Shown piece by piece: positions 47,184 to 57,306 of a DNA stretch of 64,000 nt. The DNA comes from Lantana camara (taxonomy: Eukaryota; Streptophyta; Magnoliopsida; Lamiales; Verbenaceae): the NCBI GenBank assembly GCA_037501455.1, contig CM074860.1, positions 40,992,501 to 41,056,500 of the forward strand, written 5' to 3'. The notes beneath the pieces were generated by a model. The model saw only the letters and a list, made by a program, of their open reading frames with translations, had not been told where the DNA came from and searched no databases. Each line of letters begins with the position of its first letter. Position 1 is the first letter of the stretch. A program made the translations under genes and the position numbers.

Positions 47184-48170
47184 ATGTCATCTCAACACAC
47201 AACCATGGGAGAAGAACAAATGTCATCGGTATACCAAGAATTTCGAAATTGCAACCCTCCTATATGGTTTGGAGGCGATGATGTGAAAGCCGAGCAATGG
47301 ATTTCTGAGATTTCATGGATTTGGGATACTCGATCGGGAACATCACAAGATAGAGTGAATTGCACTTCCCATGTACTTAAAGGACAAGCTTCGATTTGGC
47401 TTAAGGAAATAAAATTATGGTTTAAGAGGTCCGGAGAAGAGTTTACATGGGAAAATTTTGTTCGGGAATTCCACAACAAATACATTCCTTCGAGTGCAAG
47501 AGTAAAGAGACTTCAAGAATTTCTAGATCTCCAACAAGACTTAAGGGTGGCCGAAAATTACATGGAGGACCTAGAGAGATCGGGCCCGTATGCCACACCG
47601 GTTATTAATAACTACCGACTTAAGGCCCAAAATTTCATTCAAGCACTCAAGGGTGAAATCCAACAAACCCTCTCTACTTCAACGGTCAACCATTGGTCGG
47701 AGGCAATGAAAAAGGTGGTTCAACGCGAGATGGATAAGCAACATTTGAAATCCCACACTCTTCAATTGGGACAAGGATCCGGTTCGAGCTCAAGGTTGGG
47801 CAAGAGGCTGGTGCCACAAGAAAAGCCCCATGATTCTCAAGATGTTAAACCATCCAAGAAGAAGAAGAAGCCACGACAATCGAAACCGAATCCGGAGCTT
47901 ACTCTAACGGCTCCAATTCGATGTGCTTATTGTAAGGGTCCGAATCATGTGAGCAATGTCGGAAGAGGTTAGGTGCTTGCTTTAAGTGTGGTGAGATCGG
48001 ACACATGGTGAATAGTTGCCCATACAAGTTCAAGCCAAGACCTTTAATGAGCCGTAACTCCGGGATTCCGATTCCAACCCAAGGGCAAGCCAATCTTAAC
48101 CCCACTATTTCGGTGAAAGGTACACGAAGCATTCATGGCATCTCATCTCATGCATATTTTAATCTTGGGA
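47184..48170 (+). pseudogene. N1 gag (Ty3 type) with remnant of protease
   Basis: From MSSQHTTMGEEQ the frame encodes a Ty3 capsid-like domain (QASIWLKEIKLWFKRSGEEF, FVREFHNKYIPSSARVKRLQ, NFIQALKGEIQQTL), a lysine-rich stretch, and the first zinc knuckle CAYCKGPNHVSN, where a one-base frameshift at about 47956 breaks it. The next frame continues with the second knuckle CFKCGEIGHMVNSC. It then reaches SIHGISSHAYFNLGKT, the decayed start of the protease (gypsy I has [17 protein letters not shown]), after which all similarity stops. The gag start abuts TATTCTG where H and I have a CAG acceptor. Confidence 0.88.
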
Positions 48171-49079
48171 AAACCTAAGTGTTTACTGCCTACTTCTTTA
48201 TTCCTTGGTGCTTCTTGGCTCTTACTTGGTATATGTTTCCTTTTCTTCTTAGTTCTTCCTTGTTGTGTGTTTTCTTTTCCTTTTGTGTTAACTCTCTTTT
48301 GCAAAAAGTTTGGTGCGTTGAGTGCTCGAGAGTGTTAGGTGAGTTGCGAGGGTCGAGCTGCTTCCAGTGAGCGGTTTGGAGGTGCTTAGGTCCCGTTGAG
48401 TTGGGAAGTTGCTTTTAGGAGGTCCGTTCGGGGCTCAACGATATCTACGGGTGTTAGATTGAAGGCTAGTCCGTTGATATTTCTTGCAGAAGAGCCGAGA
48501 ATTGCCTCAAGCGAGAAGTCTATCATGTTAGCGGGGAATACTAGGCAATCTTCTTTAAGAAAGCCAACCCCGTTGACATGTGGGACAATTAAGAGGCACG
48601 GTTTTGAGTGGGAAGAGGCTGTTGAAGAGAGTCACCTTCGGTAGTGGCTTTTGCCTAACTGGAGGTGCGAAGGCTACTTCGTTTCCAACCGAGGCATAAA
48701 GGAAGGCCTTTGTTGTGTGTTGCTTGCAGAAGAGTTGTAGCCTACGCCTTGAAAGTGTAAGGTCACGAGTAATCCCACTCATGGTTTGAAGTTGTTCGAG
48801 TTTTAGTGGATCGGTTGTAGTGGTATGAGAAGGATGTTATGGACTTTGTGTAATAATGTCTATATGCCAAAGGCTGAGGACTCTCCAACTACTCCCGAGT
48901 CTTTAATTTGGGATGTGGGAGCAGACGACTTGGACTTTGTGTCCGGTTTGCTAATCAAGGAGGTAATATCTTAGAAGCCTATGATCTCCGAGGTTAGAGT
49001 GTGGTAGTGGAAGCTTGAAGTTCAGTTTGTCTTTGAAATCGTTCAAGATCTCGTTTAGGACCTGAGGACAGGTCTTTTT
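48171..49079 (+). mobile_element. N1 internal non-coding region
   Basis: About 900 bases between the protease remnant and the polypurine tract. It opens with a pyrimidine-rich stretch (TTTCCTTTTCTTCTTAGTTCTTCC). No reverse transcriptase, RNase H or integrase motif is present. Frames such as 48396-48644 are unrecognised and not supported. The element keeps LTRs, primer-binding site, gag and polypurine tract only, matching the TR-GAG class of non-autonomous Ty3 elements. Confidence 0.65.
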
Positions 49080-49093
49080 GAAGAAGGGGAGTT
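49080..49093 (+). other. N1 polypurine tract
   Basis: GAAGAAGGGGAG lies next to the second LTR start TGTAACATCC. Confidence 0.85.
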
Positions 49094-52000
49094 TGTAACA
49101 TCCCGCTCGTCCGGCCCTACAGGTACGTTGTAACGAGGGTGTTATTTGCGTTTTAATTAATTAATTAAGCAATGGTGTGTTATTTTAATTATTACGTAAT
49201 TATATGAAACTACTTGAATTATTTGATTTAAATGCCAAAATGTGCCTAAGTGTTCAAATTATTTGAAATCTTGTAATATGTGAATTTATATTATATGAAT
49301 TTATTTCCCGAGCATGCTAATTTTGTGAATTATGTGATAAACGTGATTTAAGGATGTAATTGTATAATTTTATAATATGTGGACTTAATTGAAATTTGGT
49401 TCTTGGACTTAATTGTAACTTTTTGAAAGTTTTGGACTCATTTGAAAAATGAGCCTTTTTAGTACACTTGTGTACATTTTAATTCGTATCTCGAGCTACG
49501 GCACTCGGATTCAAGTCCCGTCTTCGGCGTTCAACTCCTTTCGACGATCTGGATGCAATGGAACAAGTTTTGTAATTTTTCGATGCCGTTTAGACCTCCG
49601 ACGAAGCGAATTTCAGCCCTTCGTACCTTATTACACCCCTATGACCTATATTTTGAGCTATGGGACCCATCCTTCACCAATTCTTTGAATTTTAAGCCAT
49701 TTTCAGCCATATATCCTCTCATTTTCTTCCTCCCTCACACGAGATCAGCAGCCACAAGTGCAAGGAAGAGGGATTTTCACTATTCATCATCTTCAAGCTC
49801 AAGATTTGCTCAAGATCTTCTAGCTTTCTTTGATCTTCAATAATCTGAGGTAAGATCCGTAATCCTTATGATTTGTGCTTCAATATATGCTCCATTTTGT
49901 GTCTTATACTTGAGGTTTTATGCATGATTTAAGAAAGGCATGAATAGTTAGGTTTTCTCCAAAATTTTGAATACATGCTCATATGTGTTTATTATGAGTT
50001 CTAAGCTAGAGAATGAGTTCATTTATGTCCCTCTTTCTCGTTTCATTGCATTAAATACATGGTGGTTATGTGTATTAACGTGTACCATTAATGAACTTGA
50101 GCTTATGAAAGAAAATTGGGGGATTTTGGGCTCAAAACCGAACTGCTGTCACAACTAGTAGTTGCTGTCAATATGCTATTGTTTTAATGAAGTTTTGCAT
50201 GAATTATGCACATGTAATGCATGGTAAATGATCAGATTTCGTGGTGCCCTGTTACATGATGTTGTTGCCCTGCTTTAACTTTCATTTTAGATGCATTATG
50301 GTTGAGTTTGAGCCTGAAATGAACTGTTGCACGCTGCTACTTGTTGTTACCTATTTGCTGTCAGTTTTGTGATGTTTTGAGCATGAATCTTGCATGATTT
50401 GAGGCCTAACTTGCATGCAAAGCTCCAGCCCTGTTTTATGATCATGTTGCATGCATTTAACCTTCATTTAGATGCAAATTGAGTGAGTTTTAGGCTTGAA
50501 AAATGGACTGCATACCTGTTGTCAATTTGCTGTCAGTTTTGTGTTTTTGAGCATGAAATTTGCATGGTTTTGGCTTGAATTTCATTGCTTAATTGCTGCC
50601 CTTCTATGCTATGCTATTTCCTTGCATTTAACCATCATTTAGAAGCATATTGGATGAGATTTAGGCTTGAAAATTTGCTGCAAACCTGCTGTACGTGTTG
50701 CTGTCAATTTTGGGAAATTTTAGCTTGAATTTGTGCATGTCTTGGCCTGAATTCTTTGTGCATTTGTTGCTCTCGTTTTGCTGCATTATTACCTTGCATT
50801 TTCCATCCTTAATCAACCATTTTTGTTGGGAAAGAGGCTGCTGCTGCTGCAACTCCTTCGAACATGATGACTTGACACGACCGTGTCAAGATTTGAACTA
50901 AAATGGACATGGCCGTGTTGGGTTCTCGGATTTGGAAAAATAAATCGGACACGGCCGTGTCATGCACCTGAAATTTGGAAATTGTTTTGGATTTTCGGCA
51001 GCCTCATGTTTGCATGCATGTTATGCATTAAAATGTGATTTTTGGAAATTGCATGTTTACGTGGGGCTTGCATGTATTTATTTCCATGCATGAATTGATA
51101 TTGTGCATGTCTGTATAATTATATATATTACATTAATGCATGTGTTTGTGTATAAATAATATTATGCATGCTATGTTTATATATATATAGTTTAGTTAAT
51201 GCATGGAAATATTGAATTTGTGCATGTGTGTGAACGTGTGTGCTTGCATGCATGTGGTGTGTGTTGTTACGTGCATGTGCATGAATATATATAATATATG
51301 CTAAATTTGTTTATTAATTTGTATGATATGCTATGAACCTTAGTTTAATTTATGTATTTATTTTAAATGAGTGATATGTGCTATAAACCTTATTTAATTT
51401 TATAAATCGATTTCTTTATAATATTAACTTGTTATATGATATGTTAAAATTCTTGGTTGGATTTTATGAATTTAATTTAATATGAATTGCATGTGATATC
51501 TTGTATAGATTGAAATTTAGATTTAATTTAGATGCTCGATTAATTATGCTCTCACGTTCCTTTAAATGACTTAAGTATTTTTCTATGTGCTTGAATGAAT
51601 TAGAACTTTATCTATTTATTTAATATGTCAATCCCTTGTCTATTTTATGACTTGTATGCTAAGTGAATATGTTAAGTGTCTTATATTGACTTCATGAATT
51701 TATTTGATACGAGATATGATCTTAAGTGGCTTAAGTGGTACATTTAACGTTTTCTTGCATTTCTTGCTCTCTTTATAAACAAGAACTTATGAATGCTTGA
51801 GATAAGCCATAATATAGTATTTTATGAGTTTATTTGATAAGTAGTGAATTTAATTCTTGAATTATTTGTATGATATTTCCTTAATTGCCTCGAGATGCCT
51901 AAGTACCAGCTTATTTTAAGTACATCGCATCATATGCACCCATATGCATCGCCGAGCGTCTAATTGGTCCATATTGAGTCTAAGGTTGTTTTTGTTATTT

Positions 52001-52160
52001 GTTTTGTCCAGTGGTTCGTCTCGGGGCTGACGACGTGGTTCCGTGAGCATCCTTTTGCTCTTCTTTTGTCCCTGCTTCGTCTTGAAGGTGAGGTTTTGTT
52101 CTTTTAGTTAATATGACCTACAACCCTAATTTGTATTTTGAACCCGCATGCGATGTATAT
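49094..52160 (+). mobile_element. N1 3' LTR, truncated
   Basis: Nearly identical to 33160-36245, with the same donor-like site (49859/49860). It differs by a 25-bp insertion or deletion bounded by TTGTGCAT (near 50740) and by the loss of one palindrome unit. It stops in the GATGTATATATATAT run, after which gypsy H LTR sequence begins. The last 670 bp of the LTR, and the right target duplication, are missing. Confidence 0.9.
50871..50961. repeat. Palindrome array in N1 3' LTR, three units
   Basis: 50871-50890 is CTTGACACGACCGTGTCAAG, a perfect 8-bp stem. The second unit (about 50907-50918) is ACATGGCCGTGT. The third (50948-50961) is GACACGGCCGTGTC. Compared with the 5' LTR, the third and fourth units have fused, with loss of 34 bp. 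Confidence 0.93.
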
Positions 52161-52438
52161 ATATATTTTAAACCCGTGATGGTTGATTGTTCATATAAAT
52201 TCTTGCCCTGTTATGAACTCGTTTGCCCCTGTTTTCCTGCGTATGAACTGCTGCTTATTTCTTGTTGCTGCTGCGTGTTTTCTTGCTAGAATTGCTGAGC
52301 ATTTCTTGCCTTTATTTCCTTATAATGTTAGCATGAATTGGTTGTAGTTTTTGAGCTTGTCTTGGCTTGGTTTTCCTTTCCATTTTCCTTCCCCTATTTT
52401 GTTATTCGTTGAGGTTGCTGCCTGTTGGCTGTTGTAAT

Positions 52439-52566
52439 ACTCTCCCCGGGCGGGGAGAGTTTGTTCTTGAAAAGTACCCGGGCGGGTACTTCTGCTGTAG
52501 AAACCTTCTGTAATCACCTTCCCCGGCCGGGGAAGGTTACGTGGGGAATCTACCCGGGCGGGTAGA
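52439..52566. repeat. Array of four palindromes in gypsy H LTR
   Basis: Four perfect palindromes with different stems: 52439-52460 (arms ACTCTCCCC/GGGGAGAGT, centre GGGC), 52472-52491 (AAGTACCCGGGCGGGTACTT), 52516-52537 (arms ACCTTCCCC/GGGGAAGGT, centre GGCC) and 52549-52566 (TCTACCC-GGGC-GGGTAGA). The arms vary from unit to unit but always match their partner. Confidence 0.96.
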
Positions 52567-52964
52567 CTACCGCTGCATCTTCTGTTCTTTCTTTTCCCTT
52601 TTGCTGCTTTTGTTTCTTTCTTCTTCTTCCTTTCATGCTGCGTTGCTGCTTCGGTTTCTTCCTCGTTTTGATGCTTCTGTTCTTCCTTGATCTGTTGTGT
52701 GTGTGTGTGTTTATATACATAGTTAATTGCTGCTGCTTCTTTCTCCCGTATGTGCAGAGTGTGTGTATATATATATTATATGTATAGTTGGTATAATTGT
52801 TTTGCGTGCATAAATGTTATTTATATCCAATCTAATGCAATGCATGCGTGGTTAATAAATTATGTTTGCATGCAATATACGTATAACTATATATATATAC
52901 ATATGTAATAAATGCATGAAATTGCATGCATATTTATTTGGTTAGGTTTGCATGTGCATGCATG

Positions 52965-52965
<1 letters not shown>

Positions 52966-53014
<49 letters not shown>

Positions 53015-53091
53015 AGATATATTTGCATGCATGGGTTGGTACGTACTTATATATATATATATACTTATTTATATATATATATATATATAAA
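52966..53091. repeat. TA microsatellites
   Basis: A long TA run at 52966-53012 and shorter ones up to about 53090, inside the H LTR. Open frames across it are not genes. Confidence 0.9.
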
Positions 53092-54663
53092 TGTATTTAA
53101 TCCATGTTTAATGTTATATATACTTAAATATTGTTTAAACTATCTAAAATTATAGAGTTTAATTATTACCTATTTCATGTTCTTATTTAATTTCCGGTCT
53201 TAATTTGAATGTATTTAATTGTCTATTTTCTAATTGTAAATGCGATTTAATACGTGCTATGATCATATTTGTAATTCTTGGAACAATTTGATTTAAATGT
53301 GAAGATTGATCTTGAATGGACTTAAACGATTCATGAAATGAATGTTTATATGTCTTTAAGATGTTAATAGTGCATATGAACATGTTCATTACATAATATT
53401 ATCTTTTATACATTCATATCATGATCATTACATCGCCGAGCGTCTTATATGGTCATATTGAGTCTCACTTCACCTTTCTTGCACAGATTTTGATTCCGTT
53501 GGAGACGAGGCCGGTCCGTGAGGCTCTTTTGTTCTCCTTTTTGCCGTTTAAGGTGGGTTTCTCTTCTATTTAGTTATATGACCCTATATGTACCTTCAAT
53601 GTGAAAAGTTTTCGACCAAAATGAATATATATATACAGAGTCGTTTCAAAGAATAAATGTTTGCAACGTAAAGCCCTTATTTTATAAATCCTGCCAATTG
53701 TTTTGGCGAGAAATGAATAAATGCACGAATGGGGCCCAGGGACTTAGTGTGAGTGGCTATCCGGGGAGGCATGGGCCGACGGTGATCCCTCACATTAGTT
53801 CCACCAATTAACGACGTAACCGGACCTCGTTAGGAGTTAGCGAGGAATGGACGTTGAGTGCCATCTGGGGAGTCATGTTCCCCTTTTGGTCAATGAATGG
53901 GTGGTTGGGCCTTGCAAACCCACCACTAACCCGGAGGAAGAAGGTGTAAATGTTAATGAATGTGCACGAAAGAATGTTATGCATGAAAAGAAGGAATGAA
54001 TGAATGCTTAATGAACTACACAAGGTGTTGGTTGGAGATAATGCACGCCCACTCGCCGGGCCAAGAATGACCTAATGTAAATGAATCGTTATAGTCCCTT
54101 TTGATGATTTCTCTATTTCACCTACTTGGGAAATTCTTTAAAAACCTCACTTGGGATTATAGCTTGCATGTGAATGTTTAAATACCATCGTATATTATAT
54201 TTATACCCTGTTTTATACCCACCAGTCCCTTTTGGACTGAACCCGTTTGGTTTTCAGTTGTTTTATGCAGGTGTCAGGGAGCTAGGCGGGAATTCGAGTC
54301 ATAGGTCTTGTATTCGTCTCTAGCTCTTGTATTTTGGTCTTACACTTGCATACACTATTTGTGATATTTGTATATGATTATTGTTTTGGAGGGTACATGG
54401 TTTGGGCCGTGACGGCATGTGAATGATGTAAATGAATTATTTTTGGAGCTTGAATGCTCATTGTATATATATGATCAGTTATTGCTTCCGTGCTAATGTT
54501 TACTCTGATTATATGGTTCAAGGGTTAGTCCCGCCTAGCATAGTGTGTGTGTTTGTCCCCGTTCGCCGTGATTTAGGTCAGGTATGGAGTGTCCGTTTCA
54601 TATTCGGGTTGGGTCTCGGTGCGGGGGATGTGTTACCTTGCGTTCGGGTGCTACATCCTTAAG

Positions 54664-54675
54664 TGGTATCAGAGC
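54664..54675 (+). other. Gypsy H primer-binding site
   Basis: TGGTATCAGAGC, eight bases after the LTR end. The leader motif TCTAGGTCGTTCGGCTTAGG follows at 54717-54736, as in N1 and F. Confidence 0.92.
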
Positions 54676-54868
54676 TTCGGGTTGCAAAACCCAGGCTCTC
54701 GTGTCGTGTGAGTCTGTCTAGGTCGTTCGGCTTAGGAACTAATTGACAATGTGTTGCATATGCATCTCTTTCGTGCTTAATTGGTTTGAATTTCGAATTT
54801 TGATGGAATTGATTGCATTATCATGCATAAACTAAAAATAGCATGCATTCTCAGTGTTTATTGACAGG

Positions 54869-56926
54869 ATGCCTCCACGTAGACACTGTGATCGATCCCC
54901 AGGACTACGACGTGATCGTACACCTCCACCTCCACCTCCACAGCCACAGCCGGTAGAGGCCTTTGTAAATTCAGTTATCAACATCATAGATCCGAGGCTT
55001 CGAGATTATGTACCACTGGCACCTCCAGCACCACCTGCACCTGCTGTACCGCCCGAGGCACCAATTTCTGTTATACTTAGGGAGTTTCAGAATCAACGAC
55101 CTCCTAAGTTTTTCAAGGGAAATGATATGCAGGCGGAAATGTGGTTGAAAGAAGTCGAGAGGATATGGGAGCTCATTCCATGTGAGTCCCGAGAGAAGGC
55201 TCGATGCACCATCACCTTGATACAAGGGGAAGCCTACTCTTGGTGGGAAAGCACACGGATAGTCTTGGAAGCAGCTGGAGAAGAGATCAATTGGGAAGTC
55301 TTTACAAGAGAGTTTAAGAATAAATTCATTTCCCCTTCATCCCGTACTCGAAGATTGAGGGAATTCACCGAATTGAAGCAGGGATCGAGGTTTGTAGCCG
55401 AGTATATTTCAGAGTATGAGAGGTTATCCCGCTATGCGCCTAATATAGCGAGTGATGACTTTCATAAGGCTATGCAGTTTGTTCAGGGGCTTCGACCGGA
55501 TATCCAGGTAGCTCTAGAGGCAGTTAACACGAATACTTGGGCGAAGGCTACTCTAAAGGCCCTGAAAGTGGAAGATTCTGTGAATGCTCGGAGACCAGTC
55601 TATCATCAAGGACAAGGGTCAGGATCAAGCTCGGGATTTAACAAAGGAAAGAGGCCGATGAATTTACCCGCGCTACCACCAAAAGGACCATTCAAGAAGC
55701 CTAGGGTAGGAGGTCAGATTGCACCCATTCCACGAGCACCTCAGGCTCCACCACCTCCTAAGGGATCTCGCAACGATCAGCCTCCGTGTACTTATTGTGG
55801 ATGGCCAACTCATTCTTATAACACTTGCCGAAAGAGACTGAGGTTGTGTTTGATTTGTGGGAAGGGAGATCATATGGCTTTTGCATGCCAGGACAAGACT
55901 CCAGGATATCATGTGGTTCAGGCACGAGCTTATGCCCTTGAGGGTGAGGAGCAGAAAGTTGAAGCTGATCCAAACACCGTGGTGGAAGGTACCGTTTGCA
56001 TTCATAACACGAGCATTTATGCATTATTCGATCCGGGTTCTACTCATACTTTTATATCTTGTGATCTATGTGCCTCTCTGTGCCTACCTGTTACTTGTTC
56101 AAATTCTTGCTATTTTGTGAGTTCTCCTCTTGGAGGTAGTTTGCAGACAGATCGGGTTATCAAGGGTTGTTCCGTATTGATAGAAGGGAAAGATTATCCG
56201 GCAGATTTCATCGTGATGCCTATGAAGAAGTATGGGGTAATCTTCGGGATGGATTGGTTATACAGGCACGGGCCGAAGTTGATTGTTTTAAAAAGAAGAT
56301 AAAGTCGGGTAAAGCATTGATTGGAGAAGTTGGGTCGAAGAATGTACCTCTCTTATCGTTTATGGAAGCTCTCAAGTTGGTAAAGGATGGAGCCACGGGA
56401 TTTATTGCCTATCTCCTTAATAAACCAAAGGATCAATCAAGTTTTGAGGAGACGGCCGTGGTAAGGGAATATACCGACGTATTTCCAGAAAATTTAGGTT
56501 CTCTACGGCCGGATCGGGAGATTGAGTTTGTTATTGACTTATATCTGGGATCAGAACCGTATTCTAAGACTCCTTATAGAATGGCTCCGGCAGAGTTGAA
56601 GGAGTTGAAGATTCAACTCGAGGAATTACTCAAGATTGGATATATTCGACCGAGTTCATCTCCGTGGGGTGCTCCGGTTCTCTTTGTCAAGAAGAAAGGT
56701 GGAACGTTGAGGATGTGTATAGATTACCGAGAGCTTAATCGGATGACTATCAAGAATAAGTACCCGTTGCCCCACATTGAGGATTTATTCGATATGTTGC
56801 AAGGTTCAGAAGTTTATTCGAAATTGGATTTAAGGCAAGGTTACTACCAGTTGAAAATCCGGGAAGAGGATATACCAAAGACAGGAATTAATACCCGGTA
56901 TGGGCATTATGAGTTCGTAGTGATGC
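54869..56926 (+). pseudogene. Gypsy H gag-pol, frameshifted and cut in reverse transcriptase
   Basis: The likely start is MPPRRHCDRSPG at 54869, directly after an acceptor-like TTATTGACAG|G. The capsid domain (EREKARC-type [38 protein letters not shown]) is followed by zinc knuckles CTYCGWPTHSYNTC (about residue 306) and CLICGKGDHMAFAC (326). A protease follows with FDPGSTHTFIS (386). A one-base frameshift at about 56270, just after GMDWLYRH, moves the rest to the next frame: [16 protein letters not shown], then RT with [17 protein letters not shown] and [12 protein letters not shown]. The frame ends at YGHYEFVVM where gypsy I inserted (56926/56927; GATGC precedes the break). Confidence 0.92.
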
Positions 56927-57306
56927 TGTAGCACCCGGAACGCTAGGCGCCACATCCCCCGCACTATAGGCTCAATCCACATATGAAACGGGCAATTCAT
57001 ACATGAACCGAAACTATAGCGAACGGGAGACAATCAAAAAAAAACACAAGGCTAGGCGGGTACCCTCAATTAAAACCAAAACAACTCAGAGCAATAAAAT
57101 AGCGGAAGCAAAAGCATTCAATACCTATAGATACCATATTTACATATTTACTTATAGGTACCGACAAAACATACCATTACAATATCCATCCAAGTAATTC
57201 AAGATTCATTACAACATAACAAGTATCAACACAAGAACAATGTATGAAGGTGCAGTGCTAGACCCGAATAAAAGACACGAGACCCTAATTCCCGCCTAGC
57301 ACGAAC

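Larger units (their letters stand above)
52161..54655 (+). mobile_element. Gypsy H 5' LTR, 3' two-thirds
   Basis: A plus-strand LTR portion ending GTTCGGGTGCTACA at 54655 next to a primer-binding site. It is the reverse complement of much of solo LTR S3 (26478 to about 28850). Its first 1.2 kb, where the donor-like site would lie, is missing at the junction with N1. It contains the palindrome array, the hairpin CAGTCC-CTTTT-GGACTG (54223-54239), the acceptor-like TTTTATGCAG|G (AG at 54269-54270) and the shared CTAGGCGGG block. Confidence 0.88.

Noticed and set aside
48396..48644. Possible extra gene in N1 downstream of gag
   Set aside because: 82 codons without recognisable motif in a region with stops in all frames; kept only as non-coding filler.
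52912..53155. Open frames over the TA microsatellite
   Set aside because: Translation of a dinucleotide repeat.
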